NCBI GenBank assembly: GCA_951640165.1
Contig: OX621254.1
Span: 21,984,001-22,048,000, forward strand
DNA: 64,000 nucleotides
Source: Pseudoips prasinana
Taxonomy: Eukaryota; Arthropoda; Insecta; Lepidoptera; Nolidae
Reading direction: 5' to 3'
The notes beneath the pieces are model-generated. The model saw only the letters and a program-made list of their open reading frames with translations, was not told where the DNA came from and searched no databases. The translations under genes were made by a program, and so were the position numbers. Shown one piece after another: positions 43,161 through 53,911 of this stretch (positions are counted from its first letter, which is position 1; every line of letters starts with the position of its first letter).

Positions 43161-44246
43161 ATGGAAAGACTAAGCACGGCACAACGCCTACAAATTATTC
43201 AACTTTATTACGAAAATCAGCGTTCTACGAGGAATGTGTTTCGTGCACTTAGAGCAACATATGATCCACATAATGGCCCTACCGAACGCACTATTCGCTA
43301 TACCATCGAAAAGTTTGAAAGGGAATTTTCATTATTAGACAATACACGACCAAATAGACCACATCCAGCTCGCACTGAAGAAAACATTACAGCGGTAGCT
43401 GAGAGTGTACGCAATGATCGCGAAGAATTGATTCGGCGCCGCTCGCAACAGCTTGGCTTGTCGTATACCACAACTTGGCGTATTTTACGCAAAGATCTTG
43501 GTTTCAAAGCATACAAAATTCAACTGGTGCAACAATTGAAGCAGACTGACCTACCTAATCGCCACCGATTTAGTCTTTGGGCTCTTGAAAAGCTTGCAGA
43601 AAATCCACTGTTTTCAACGAAAATTTTGTTTAGCGATGAGGCACATTTTTGGCTCAACGGATATGTTAACAAACAAAATTGCCGTATTTGGCCTGAAGAG
43701 CAACCTGAAGAGATTCAAGAGCTACCATTACATCCAGATAAAACAACAGTTTGGTGTGGTTTATAGGGTGGTGGTATCATCAGTCCATATTTCTTCAAAA
43801 ACGAAGTCGGCCAGAACGTCACTGTCAATGGTGACCGTTATCGTACCATGATAACGGACTATTTGTTTCCTGAAATTGAAGCCCGTCATCTTCAAAACTT
43901 TTGGTACCAAAAAGGCGGCGCCACTTGCCACACAGCACGTGAAACCATGGCTTTGTTGCGAGAAAAATTTGGTGAACAGTTAATTTCGCGTTTCGGACCA
44001 GTCAGTTGGCCGCCTAGATCCTGTGATATCACACCCTTAGACTTTTTTCTGTAGGGTTATGTAAAGTCCAAAGTTTATATGGATAAGCCGCGTACGATTG
44101 ATCAACTGGAAGCCAACATTACTCGCGTTATTCGCCAAATACCACTGGAAATGCTCGGTCGGGTCATCGAAAACTGGAACTCCAGAATGGACCACCTTAA
44201 TCGCAGTTACGAACAACATTTGAAAGAAATAATCTTTAAAAAGTAA
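43161..44246 (+). pseudogene. DD41D mariner-like transposase, two nonsense codons, lost catalytic Asp
   Basis: One continuous frame, 361 codons plus stop. N-terminal HTHs (LQIIQLYYENQRSTRNVFRA; LGLSYTTTWRIL), first catalytic Asp in FSDEAHFWL, then YQKGGATCH where the second catalytic Asp is Gly, and ITPLDFFL with the third Asp. TAG at 43764-43766 and at 44052-44054 both stand where Trp (TGG) is expected. It is the same group and same length as the intact copy at 32646-33731. Dead by three point changes. Confidence 0.92.
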
Positions 44247-44352
44247 ATGTAAGGAATGGTTCTCTTGTATTATAATAAAGATTACCAGATAAATTTGTTT
44301 TATTCATATTTTTTTTAGTTTTGGAAAAAGTAACTCCGAATGAATCACCGAT

Positions 44353-44565
44353 TATAAAGAGAGGCTCCCAATTTCCATGTCAAAATACAATGACCTCAAA
44401 AAACACACCGGTATAATACCAAAAAGATTTCATGGTGAATATTGGACCCTTCGTTATAAATCGCCAGTTAAAGATACCCTCAATGAAACCGACGTCGATA
44501 TAGTAGGAGGTGTCGCGGGTGCGTTGTCGGTCTTTAATATCTTGGGATAATAAATATTGTAAATA
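44353..44565. other. short unique spacer between two elements
   Basis: No repeat or gene seen between the DD41D element and the Tc1 element. It may be original genomic sequence. Confidence 0.4.
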
Positions 44566-44868
44566 CACTCACCGGCACGGAATCTTGGCCAAGCGCGTAT
44601 TTCGCGATAACAAGAGCTTTAAGTGTTTCCTATGAGTATTTATTATGAAGGTTGGTCTAAAAAATGTTTACCTTTAGTTCAAGAGGGTAATTTATCATGT
44701 TTGAGTGCAATATGACGTTATTTTTAAGTTTTAGTTGAACCCGGATATCTGAGCGACTAAGTTGCTGTTTTAAATTTGTGTTTTGTGAAAGTTTATTGTT
44801 AGGTTGTTCAATTATTGTGATATCGTACTGTTACTTCAATAACTAAAGGTGATTTAATTCCAATAAAA

Positions 44869-45888
44869 ATGCCATTAACACCATCACAGGTTGCACAAGC
44901 TGTAGCATTGATCGAACAAGGGCTGACACAGCGAGAAGTTGCTGTTATACTGAATGTACCACGTTCATCGATGCAGTATGCGCTGAAACGATACCAGGAG
45001 ACAGGCCGCTACTCCCGCAGACCAGGCAGCGGAGGCGTCAGATGCACATCAGCCCGGGATGACCGCTTTATTGTCCTGGAAATTTTGAGAAACCGCTACC
45101 TCACCGCTGTTGAGATACGCCAGCGACTCCAGTTCACAAGAGGTGTCAATGTTAGTGAACGTACAGTGAGAAGACGAATGGAGGAAGTGAATTTACAAGC
45201 TCGTAGACCAGCACGCGGCCCAGAACTTCTCAGAAGTCACCGAGTAGCTCGACTTCGATTCGCACGAGAACACGCCAACTGGACCCATGAGCAGTGGGCT
45301 CGAGTACTGTTCACAGATGAGTGTCGAATCGCTTTACGAGCTCCAGATGGTCGGGAGCGAGTGTGGAGAAGAAGAGGAGAACGGTTTTTACCCATTACCA
45401 CCACACAAACTGTTAGTTTTCATGGAGGCTCTATAATGGTTTGGGGAGGAATAAGTTCCGATGCACGTACGGAGTTAGTTATCGTCGATAACCGATTAAC
45501 GGCAACACGATACATCGAGGAGATTCTTCAGGAACACGTGTTACCATATTCAGGGTTTATTGGATTTGACGAATTCCTCCTAATGCACGATAACGCGCGC
45601 CCACACGTTGCACATTGCGTGGAGGAATACCTTACAGAGGTTGGTATTCAAAAATTGCAGTGGCCAGCTCGTAGTCCAGACTTAAATCCAATAGAGCATA
45701 TCTGGGACAAGCTTAAAAGAAAAATAAAGTCCTCCTCCAACCCGCCTGAAACTCTGAATCAGCTTCAAAATGCAGCACTGACCGCTTGGGAAAGCATACC
45801 ACAAGTTGAGATCAGAAACATCATCCAAAGTATGCCAGAACGAATGCAAGCTGTTATCGGGGCTAGGGGAGGAAACACCCGATATTAA
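44869..45888 (+). CDS. Tc1-type DD34E transposase, apparently intact
   Basis: 339 residues from ATG at 44869. Two HTHs (LTQREVAVILNVPRSSMQYALK; VNVSERTVRRRMEEV) joined by a GRP-like linker (RPGSGG), then Asp150 in FTDECRIAL, IMVWGGIS, Asp241 in MHDNARPHVAH and Glu276 in SPDLNPIEHIWD, with 34 residues between the last two. It cuts at element ends and inserts at TA. No stop or shift is seen. The 3' part of its element was hit by a MULE downstream of the stop codon, so the gene itself was spared. Confidence 0.95.
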   Translation: MPLTPSQVAQAVALIEQGLTQREVAVILNVPRSSMQYALKRYQETGRYSRRPGSGGVRCTSARDDRFIVLEILRNRYLTAVEIRQRLQFTRGVNVSERTVRRRMEEVNLQARRPARGPELLRSHRVARLRFAREHANWTHEQWARVLFTDECRIALRAPDGRERVWRRRGERFLPITTTQTVSFHGGSIMVWGGISSDARTELVIVDNRLTATRYIEEILQEHVLPYSGFIGFDEFLLMHDNARPHVAHCVEEYLTEVGIQKLQWPARSPDLNPIEHIWDKLKRKIKSSSNPPETLNQLQNAALTAWESIPQVEIRNIIQSMPERMQAVIGARGGNTRY

Positions 45889-46206
45889 AATGCAAACACA
45901 ACGAAGACTTTTTGGTTATTTTTCATCTTGTGTTCTTTTTAAATTGACAGTGTTAAAACCAATATTTTTGTGAAACTGCTTATTTTTATAAAGATTACTG
46001 CTGGTGCATCATTTTTTCAATAACTGAGTTACAAAACCATAAAAAAACCCTAATTTAGTACATAAACCCATAATATAGTGAAAATTAAATATTTAAATAG
46101 AAATTATGACTTAATCGTCAACTGGCGAGCGCGAATCTCGCGAGCGCGCGCGAGTTGGCACTTTTCGATTTTACCTACTTTTTTTGTCGTCAACTCGCGC
46201 GTCTAT

Positions 46207-46595
46207 GTAAAGTACAGTCAAATAAAAAGAGATTGAAAACAAAAACTATTAATAATTATTTATTGACCGCGTTAGCTGATTCTGTGAAGTACTGACTTAG
46301 ATTACGATTTAGAGGGCCGAAATGAGAAGGCCTGGGGAACGCATCCAATGACACATACTATCTCGTCTCACGCGCATGCGCACAACAGTATAGCTGTCAT
46401 AGCGCTATCTCTTTCTAATTCATTTTGCAAACTGAGTGCCTACTCCAGGAAACGAAACGTAACTTTCGACTCAAGAGCCCTGGCAACACTGTATTTTAGT
46501 GACGTTAGTGTTACGTAAGCTAAGCTGACGTTTACAGTGCACTTACGGAGTAAACATACTTACAGAGTATAAATGTTTTTATTAAGTCTATAAGA
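46207..46595 (+). promoter_or_regulatory. probable 5' region of the MULE gene
   Basis: Lies between the left TIR and the predicted first exon. Contains the segment ACGCGCATGCGCACAACAGT and GCGCTATCTCTTTCT, a phrase I know as repetitive in moths. No TATA box was singled out. Its promoter role is inferred from position only. Confidence 0.3.
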
Positions 46596-49038
46596 ATGCC
46601 ATTTGGTGTGAAAATGTGGAAGTTTTTAGTGATTTTGATTTACTGTGGGGGTAAGTTTATAACAATTAAACTTTTCGGGTAATACTCTCAAAGTGTTCTG
46701 TTACTTTTATCAGGCATCTTGATTAGTTAAACCTTAGATTAACTCGTTGTTCTTACTATTTTACTTTTTTGAATTAACATATGGCTTTACCCGCTCGGTT
46801 GCTTCGCAAAAAAATGCAAAGAGGGTCGCTTGCCAGTGATTTTTGACCGCATCTGAGCGTACGACGCGCCGTAATAAAAATTTGACTGTGACTCGCTCCA
46901 GAAGCGCACTTCAAATGTTTTAACTGCTCTGAATAGCCATTAAAATAAGCCTAAACATTGTGTCTGTTTTTTAATAGATCTTGTTTCCGTATTTTCCTAT
47001 GTACCTTGAAACTTTAACTACCCAAATATTAGCTACTTGTATGGAAAAATGCGTTTTACTAAAAACTAAGATCGACAAGAGTATTGTTTCTTATTTTATT
47101 TATAAACTAGATTAATTACTAGATACATTTAATAACACATGGATATATTTCATGTGGAATAAAATATTTAAAACATTAGGGAACTACAACTTGAAAAAAA
47201 AAAATGGCGACGTCAACTTTATTTCGTATCGTGTACTAAGAATTAGATTTATAATGTTGTCAACTTGTATTTGAAGGTCGGATGATATATCAGTCTATGG
47301 TTTAGAAACGTTTCACGAGGACTTTATGAACTACAACATAAAGTTTAAAGTCGATTAGTAAAAATTGGTTGTTGGAAACGATTGTTGCCAGAAGCAGTCA
47401 AGGGTGTTCAATTTTGGAAAAAAATGTTTCCTTAAGCAGTTTATCGGTTACTTAATTGTTTTGTTCACTTTAACTTGATTGTCGTTTACTTTCTTATAGT
47501 GCGATTGCACTTTAAAATAAATACCACGTGGCGATTTTACACAGTATATTTATTCCATAGTAAAAAATATACGTTGATTTTCCATTTTTTATATAGATAA
47601 TTTATATTTTTTTGTGATTTAGCTTTTTAGAAAATGTTTGTCATTAAAAACAATATTTTTAGGAAGTGGACCACAGGCAGGTTCGTCCAGAAATGTAACT
47701 GGACACGACATCATTACATCTCAGCGAGGAAGTTCGATACTACTTCGTGCAGGACACAAATATAATAAAGACCGAGAAAATAAAGATGGTTCCTGTATCT
47801 GGAGGTGTTCGAAGAGGACTGTTTGCAAGGCAAGATTAATTATTGATAGCAATAACTGCATCAAACGAGATGACAAGCACGACTGTGAGCCTGATTTTGT
47901 ATCAAATGAACTGGAGCTTAACTTCGACAAGTGCATGGAAAAAGTAAAAAGTGACTGTACTATACCCATACCAAATGCATTTCGACATACGGTCTCAACC
48001 CTTAAAGATAAAGGAATTGACCTCATAAAAAAAATACCTACATATAAAAATATTAAAAACAAATTTTACCGAAAACGGAATAAGTCATTGGGGGTAAGAA
48101 AGGTATGTTTTAAGTCGATTAAGAATGTTACTGTGCCCGAAATATTTGCAAACTTTTTACTAGCCGACTACCAAACAATCAATAGAATTTTAATATTCGC
48201 TAGTGAAAATTGTAAAACAATTTTAGCAAAACCAAATTTGACCATTTTATGCGATGGTACTTTTAAATTTTGTTTAAAACCTTTCCAGCAGTTGTACACT
48301 TTACATGTTGATTTAGGAAGTAGTAAAACTCATAATAATATTATACCCGTTATTTATGCGTTGTTGGGTAACAAAACAAGAGCAACTTACAAAATTTTGT
48401 TTCGCCTTATCAAGAGCCAAATTCCTCAGTTTAATCCCAAAACCATTCTACTAGACTTCGAGAAGGCTGCAATGTTAGCAGTCAAAGACATATTCCCTGA
48501 AACAAGCGTTAGAGGGTGTTTCTTTCATTTTTCGCGAAGTTTGTGGCGGAAAGCTGACGAAATAGGCATAACAAAATCTGTACTATTTAGAAAACATATA
48601 AAGAGGTGCGTTGTTTTGGCACATTTGCCCAAAGAAGCTGTTGAGAATGGTTGGTTGTATATTATGTCTCAATGTCCGAATGATAAAAATATTGTAAAAT
48701 TTAATGATTATTTTGTAAGAACTTGGTTGAATGAGACTTCCATTTTCGCAGACAAATGGTCTTGTAATTTTAGCCAACACCGCACTACGAACATGGTTGA
48801 GAGCTGGCATTCTACGGTAAATAAAAAAATTAATAGCAAACCCAAAAGTATTGCACATTTTTTGACCATCTTTAAAGAAGAAGATAATTATTATCAGACT
48901 TTATACTTAAAGAAGTCTAATATAACTGCAAAATGTAAAGAAACTTGTGCTATTGACGAGCACATTACCAACACTGTTAACGAATTTATCCATGGGGTTA
49001 TAAATATTGACTTATGTATCGAACTTTTGATCTTGTGA
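46596..49038 (+). CDS. MULE transposase with FLYWCH finger; predicted two-exon gene
   Basis: The main exon starts at 47663, after a TTTTTAG acceptor, and ends at 49038. Motifs: FLYWCH-type zinc finger (ILLRAGHKYNKD, WRCSKRTVCKARL, KHDCEP), MULE DDE core with Asp in ILCDGTFKF (codon 48253), Asp in ILLDFEKAAMLA (48454), CxxH in GCFFHF, and Glu in TTNMVESWHS (48799). No stop or shift. No ATG leads the open frame. A candidate first exon at 46596-46650 begins with ATG, reads MPFGVKMWKFLVILIYCG and ends at GTAAGT in the phase needed to enter 47663; it is hydrophobic like a signal peptide, which is odd for a nuclear enzyme. Exon 1 is prediction only. Confidence 0.8.
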
Positions 49039-49628
49039 TTTTTGATTTAATTTAGCATAGTCTGTTTATTTTAACGTTTGCTATAAAAATCATTTATAAC
49101 AAACCATGATCTGTGATTGTATAGTCTGTGATTAGTTTTATTAGTACTGTAGGTCGTCAGTAATAACTTAGCCAATTGATGAATCTACTTATTGATAGTG
49201 TTTAGCGTTTTTTGTAAAAATCATTTACAACCATATGTGATCTGTGATTTTATAGTTTCTAAGACTCTTTCTATGGTTCCTAAGATTGATTTTATTAGGG
49301 AGCAATAATAAGTCAGTTTGTTGTCAATTACTATGTTTAGCTTTACTATTTTATACTTACCAATATTCAGTATACGAGTATGTGAGGGGAGTGTTTTCGT
49401 TGTTTCTATTTTATTTACTTAGTTTTTTACAATTTAGATACTAGATAATAAGATAATAAGCCAAATTCTCAAATCAATGTGATATTGTTGATAATTAGTA
49501 AGGGAAATACTACTAATAATTTATATTTTGTCCTGTTGATTTATAATAAACTGATTTCAAAACGATGTATATTTTGTTTTATTTTAAAAATCAAATTTCA
49601 TAAAGTTTCTTATACATTTATAGTAGGT

Positions 49629-50008
49629 TGACTGCCTCGTTGGTCTAGCGGTAGCGTGTTCAACCGCAGATAATGAGGTCCTGGGTTCAAATCCCGGGTC
49701 GGGCCAAAAAGTGATTTTGGGATTTTTCCGTAAAAAGAAATTTCTCAGTATCAGCCCGAAGTCTGGAAGTTGGCGGTATTACACCCCCGTGCCTCGGAGA
49801 GCACGTAAAGCCGTCGGTCCTGTACCTGAACTCTTTCCGGTCGTGTCGCTAGGCGTCCCATCGGATCATGAGAGTGATGGAATAGAAAGTGCCCCTGTGT
49901 TTGCGCACACACTTGTGCACTATAATATGTCCTGCGCAATTGGCTAGTCTCCATTAAGACTAGCCGCCGTGGCCGAAATCGGTCGGGAGGACATCATCAT
50001 CATCATCA
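49629..50008 (+). repeat. tRNA-derived SINE (type A), full length
   Basis: Head TGACTGCCTCGTTGGTCTAG with A box-like TGGTCTAGCGG and B box GGTTCAAATCC (49684-49694), then a body with a palindromic GGCTAGTCT...AGACTAGCC and a CAT-repeat tail. TAGTAGGT at 49621-49628 and 50009-50016 is the target duplication. This is the best-preserved copy of a family also seen at 18363-18684 and 25690-25838. It sits inside the MULE. Confidence 0.93.
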
Positions 50009-50239
50009 TAGTAGGTAAGTACCTAACTAAATTAAATTTGTTATAACGTTTTTGTAGCTGACTATACATTAAAACATCAAATTATATAGACGCGCGAGTT
50101 GACGACAAAAAAAGTAGGCAAAATCGAAAAGTGCCAACTCGCGCGCGCTCGCGAGATTCGCGCTCGCCAGTTGACGATTAAGTCGAAATTATCGGCAAGT
50201 TATTGGTGGCCAAGTTTCCGTGCCGGTGAGTGTACGTTG

Positions 50240-50391
50240 GAAAACGTTATTTGAGTATTATTATTATTAATAAGCAAGATATTTTACGAGTAGTGATTAT
50301 GATTGTTTATTAGAAATATGATGGGGTCGGAATAAAGATTGATTCGTGATGCACACGGGCTTTTATTTCAAAATTTACTACTCATGTCATA
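50240..50391. other. short stretch, nothing recognised
   Basis: Between the Tc1 right end and the dispersed repeat. AT-rich; no open frame or repeat was identified. Confidence 0.3.
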
Positions 50392-50490
50392 TCAGCCGAA
50401 AGACGTCCACTGCTGGACAAAGGCCTCCCCCAAAGATCTCCACAATTGCCGGTCTTGCGCTATCCGCATCCATCGATTTCCAGCGCCAGC
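50392..50490. repeat. dispersed lepidopteran-type repeat
   Basis: CGTCCACTGCTGGACAAAGG, CCTCCCCCAAAGATCTCCAC and CTTGCGCTATCCGCATCCAT. A diverged copy is at 22933-23005. I recognise it as a very frequent motif in moth and butterfly genomes; class uncertain. Confidence 0.55.
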
Positions 50491-50679
50491 AAAGTCAGCA
50501 AACAAGTGTTGCTAACCCTTCCCCCCGCCCCAATGAGCTCTGGCGACCTTGCTCACATTCGGAAACACAACATTAGAATTATTAATGTTATTATTAAGGA
50601 ATGTTTTCTGTAAGGTGAAGGTAGTTCCCCAGTCGGGCTGCTCGGCCTGGCAAAAAAGCTAGAGATCCCACCGTAACTG

Positions 50680-50930
50680 ATATCTGTTTACGACTTTACA
50701 AACCCGACGGATCCATCTGGTACAAATTTAACTACGATGATGATGTAAAGATTTTGCCCCAACGTTCAAAGCTTTCGAAAAAATTAAATATAATCAGCAG
50801 CTTGTGAAAATTGTATGATCAAAGATTACCAATTGCTGAACGAAAGTGGCAGCACCTACAAGAACTCAAAAATGTTATACCAAGCGATTGCCATGGTTTT
50901 TATGATAGCTTGCCTCATTAGCTACTTTAA
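50680..50930 (+). pseudogene. C-terminal fragment of a Sola-like transposase
   Basis: LYKPDGSIWYKFNYDDDVKI, LPQRSKLSKK and RKWQHLQELKNVIPSDCHGF line up with YKLQFDEEYRL, QRPKNI and RKFKDLQEIKNVI in the gene at 36475-37605. A frame change falls between the blocks. Only the end of the gene is present. Confidence 0.65.
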
Positions 50931-51660
50931 AAATAAGTATAATTATTTAATTGTTACAAAGACTTACTTACCTATTCCAATTATTAAGAAAATCTTTGTT
51001 TTTTTGAGTTGAGTTTGATTTTTTGAGAAGTTTCATGTTTTTGTTTCTTTGTAGCGGCCATTTTGCTAAGTGATTGATTTTTTAGATTTAGTTTACTGAA
51101 ATTTTGTAGAAGATTAAGATTAATAAAGTAATTGTTGTTAAAATAAAATATAAGACTGTAAATGAAAGTTCCTATGTAAACACCGCCTATGTGCCATAAT
51201 ATGCCATTTTTAAAAAGGCGACACTTCCAAAGAGATTTTATTCTATGAGTAAGAAAATACATATATATATGCAGTATGTTAGGTTAAACGAGGGACATAT
51301 TGAGGGAGGGTGTTCAGTATTCGATTCTCGTCCCAAATATTTAAAAATCCTATAACCTACATTTTTGACGTAATTGTCCAATAAAATACATTATCATGAA
51401 CACTGAGTGCGCAAGAAGTGAACTTGTAAACAGTACCTAAAGTGAACACGTGGCAAAACACGCGCCGATCCGAAAAGGAAGCTCGTGCGTAAACCCCGCC
51501 CTCCCCCTCGCCATTTCCTTTGTGTTGTTCCGATGCACCGACAGGACCCGCCCCCGCGATGACCGCAGTCTATGCGAGTGCGCCGCTAGTTCCGCATGCC
51601 TTGCGCTTCCGCGTATTGCATAAACAACCCCGCTTACCGATAAGTGTGTTCTGTAAACGT
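50931..51660. other. no supported gene; probable 5' flank of a DD41D element
   Basis: AT-rich, then GC-rich from 51440 to 51620. It ends next to the DD41D start codon, so its last part is likely the 5' UTR. I did not find a terminal inverted repeat. Confidence 0.35.
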
Positions 51661-51672
51661 GTTTAACTAAAA

Positions 51673-52730
51673 ATGACGTCATATCAATATTCCAATGAAG
51701 AATACTGGGATATGGTTCGTACCGACGTGTTATCGAATGATAGTGTACGAGGAGCTATTAATTTGTACCGAGAATTGTTTCCCAACCGCCAGATTCCGTC
51801 GTACAACCTTATGCTAGGTGTCAAGCAACGATTGCGAACATTCGGTCAGTACACCGTACCGACGCATGCCCAAGGACGAGGAAGGTAGCCATACCCAGTG
51901 CACCTACAAGAAGCCATTTTTGAATACTTCGAACATCACCCACAAGAAAGCACTCGAAATGCTGCAAGACGATTCGGTGTATCACATTGGACTGTGTGGA
52001 AGCTGCTGCATGAAGAATGAATGCACCCATACCATTTTAGACCCGTTCAAGAACTTGGGGTCAACGACCACGAACCGCGGGTGAATTTTTGTCTAATTTA
52101 GACAAAAACATTTTATTTACTGACGAAGCCACATTTACACGAATGGGGGTATTTAATGTGCATAATGAACATTGGTGGAGTACTGAAAATCCCTATGTTA
52201 CGCGACAGGACGCTTATCAACACCGGTTTAGTGTTAATGTGTGGGCAGGTATTTTAAATAATTGTTTAATAGGCTCGTACTTTATTGATGGAAGACTTGA
52301 TAGTGTATCATATAATAATAATAATAAATTCATTTATTCACAAATTTTCACATATCTTAACATTTTAAACAGTGTGATGGATGAAATGTTGGACGATGTG
52401 CCTCTTAGTGTTTATCAAAACCTCTTTTACCAACATGACGGAGCGCCCGCGCACTATCAGGTGCGCGTACGTGAGTTTTTAAATAATCATTTTGGTGACA
52501 GGTGGATAGGTCGTGGTGGGCCAGTGCCATGGCCTGCACGCTCTCCAGATCTCACTCCATTAGACTTTTATTTATGGGGTGAAGTAAAAAGAATTGTGTA
52601 CGCTACGGAGTACTGAAACAGGGAAGAGTTAAAAGTACGTATCAGGAACGCTTTTAATACTGTAAGAAGTGACCCGTTTGTTCTTAACCGCATGAGGACA
52701 ATATGCGAAAACGTGATGAACTATGCATAG
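51673..52730 (+). pseudogene. third DD41D mariner-like transposase, decayed
   Basis: N-terminal HTH (MTSYQYSNEEYWDMV, GAINLYRELFPNRQIPSYNLML), a frameshift near 51880, then VHLQEAIFEYFEHHPQES and RRFGVSHWTVWKLLHEE in another frame, ending at a TGA. From 52089 one frame carries ILFTDEATFTRMG (Asp), FYQHDGAPAHY (Asp) and SPDLTPLDFYLWG (Asp), with 41 residues between the last two; an extra insertion NNNNKFIYSQ lies near 52320-52345. A TGA at 52614-52616 interrupts the C-terminus, which continues to TAG at 52728-52730. A small inverted duplication at 52086-52108 breaks the frame before the first Asp. Confidence 0.85.
52086..52108. repeat. perfect palindrome, 11-bp arms, 1-base centre
   Basis: TTTTTGTCTAA-T-TTAGACAAAAA. 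It sits exactly where the DD41D frame breaks upstream of its first catalytic Asp. Confidence 0.9.
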
Positions 52731-52779
52731 CACGAGCAGGTGCTCATTTTGAACAATTTTTAAGATTAGTCTAAAAATG

Positions 52780-52840
52780 TGTAAATAGTCAATGAAGTTA
52801 ATCATTGTAAATAGTCAATCAAGTTAATCGTTGTAAATAG
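52780..52840. repeat. 26-bp tandem repeat, 2.3 copies
   Basis: TGTAAATAGTCAATGAAGTT units start at 52780, 52806 and 52832 (partial). It lies in the 3' flank of the DD41D relic. Confidence 0.9.
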
Positions 52841-52859
52841 GTGTGATTCCATTTTTTTA

Positions 52860-53655
52860 ATACGCCAAAAATACTCAGTAAGCATAATTATTAACTTTAC
52901 CCCATCACATCTTTGTCTTAAATTATTGCGGATCACAATTCACATTTGCATTGAAGATTTTTTAATGTTTTGTTTAGTACCTAGATATTTGTGCCTGTCC
53001 TATGCCAGGTTTAAGGTATGAAGGGAAAATGGATTCTACCTAAAGGTCATTGACCCGCGCACATGTTCTGCGATAATACTAACACGTTAGCGCAAGCGCA
53101 AGGGTGTATACACGTTGTGGGACTTTTGCGAAATTTTTGGTATGGTTCTGTTTGTTATTTATCAGTGTTTTTAGAACATCGAATAAATAATATTAGAATA
53201 AAATATATCTTTTATTTAATCCTAGAATTAAAGTTACGATGTTTTTTAGCGCCCCTCTACAGTCGTGAAAATGTATATTCGCGGTGTTGTAATATAAGTT
53301 ACGATATGTTATTTAAATTAAGAAAAGTACGTAATTATGCTGATTGTTCCTAATAAAAACCCATATAATACGCTTGTTTTTTATTGCAACAATATGCGCC
53401 GTGTAGTGTAACAACCAGCCCCAAGCACCGGATTGAATGTTACACGGTTCCACAAATCACACAATTGTATCATCATCGTTAGTCTACTTTTACCAAACAA
53501 GTCTATTTTTTTGCGCGGTAAACAAACAAACCAATTAAAAAATATGACAATTTGTAAAAAAAAATGTCACTCTCAGCCCCGGACTCTCCTATTTGTTTTT
53601 GTTCATTTTTTTATGTTATAAGTTGGCAACAATACGTATATTGATAAATTCTGTA
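52860..53655. other. no supported gene
   Basis: AT-rich with a few short frames, for example 53063-53353, that show no known domain. Probably decayed element flank. Confidence 0.4.
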
Positions 53656-53662
53656 CAGTGTA

Positions 53663-53911
53663 ATGGATAGGAAATCAGACCAAAAATGGATCCAGAAAAA
53701 TGTGCATCGAAGAGAAAACAAAACAGTTATGTGGAATTTCTTTATTAAAAAAGGAGAATGCAATGTAATTTGCAAGGAGTGTCGAATAGAATTTAAATAA
53801 TCCGATAGTATGTCTAATATCAAAGACTATCTAAAAAGAATACATCCAGAACTACTAGCACCAGTAGATCCAAACCAAGATCTAGACGAAAGTCAAGATA
53901 AAGAAATAGGG
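53663..53911 (+). pseudogene. hAT transposase N-terminus: BED finger (part 1 of a split gene)
   Basis: MDRKSDQKWIQ, VMWNFFIKKGECNVICKECR and MSNIKDYLKRIHPELL form a BED zinc finger (two Cys, then His-x4/5-His), with a TAA inside it at about 53798. The acidic linker continues to about 53911, where a pogo element interrupts. The gene resumes at about 58233. In-frame stop; dead. Confidence 0.75.

Larger units (their letters stand above)
42397..44352 (+). mobile_element. DD41D mariner-like element with a LINE inserted in its left end
   Basis: The right end (44352, read on the minus strand ATCGGTGATTCATTCGGAGT) matches the left end only if 42397-42411 (ACGGGTGATTCATTT) is joined to 43061 onward (TTTGGAGTTACTTTTT). 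The left terminal repeat is therefore split by a LINE. TA flanks both sides (42395-42396 and 44353-44354). Confidence 0.85.
46108..50184 (+). mobile_element. Mutator-like element (MULE) with 99-bp TIRs
   Basis: Left TIR 46108-46206 and right TIR 50086-50184 are reverse complements with one mismatch seen. They start GACTTAATCGTCAACTGGCG and are GC-rich with alternating CGCG. GAAATTAT at 46100-46107 and 50185-50192 is an exact 8-bp target duplication. The interior carries a FLYWCH/MULE transposase gene and a SINE (49629-50008). Long TIRs plus 8-9-bp duplications are the Mutator rule. Confidence 0.95.
44566..50232 (+). mobile_element. Tc1 (DD34E) element, split by a nested MULE
   Basis: Left end CACTCACCGGCACGGAATCT at 44566 and the reverse complement of the right end, CACTCACCGGCACGGAAACT, ending at 50232, agree over 25 of 26 bases. 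TA duplications at 44564-44565 and 50233-50234. Without the inserted 4077-bp MULE and its 8-bp duplication the element is about 1.58 kb, the usual Tc1 size. The insertion is in its 3' untranslated part. Confidence 0.93.

Noticed and set aside
47721..48062. 113-codon minus-strand frame inside the MULE gene
   Set aside because: Antisense shadow of the transposase.
49629..49706. Possible tRNA gene on the plus strand
   Set aside because: Same reason: tRNA-like head of a SINE with a CAT tail and target duplication.
49948..49972. GGCTAGTCT...AGACTAGCC hairpin as another inverted-duplication scar
   Set aside because: It is present in all copies of the SINE family and is part of the element.
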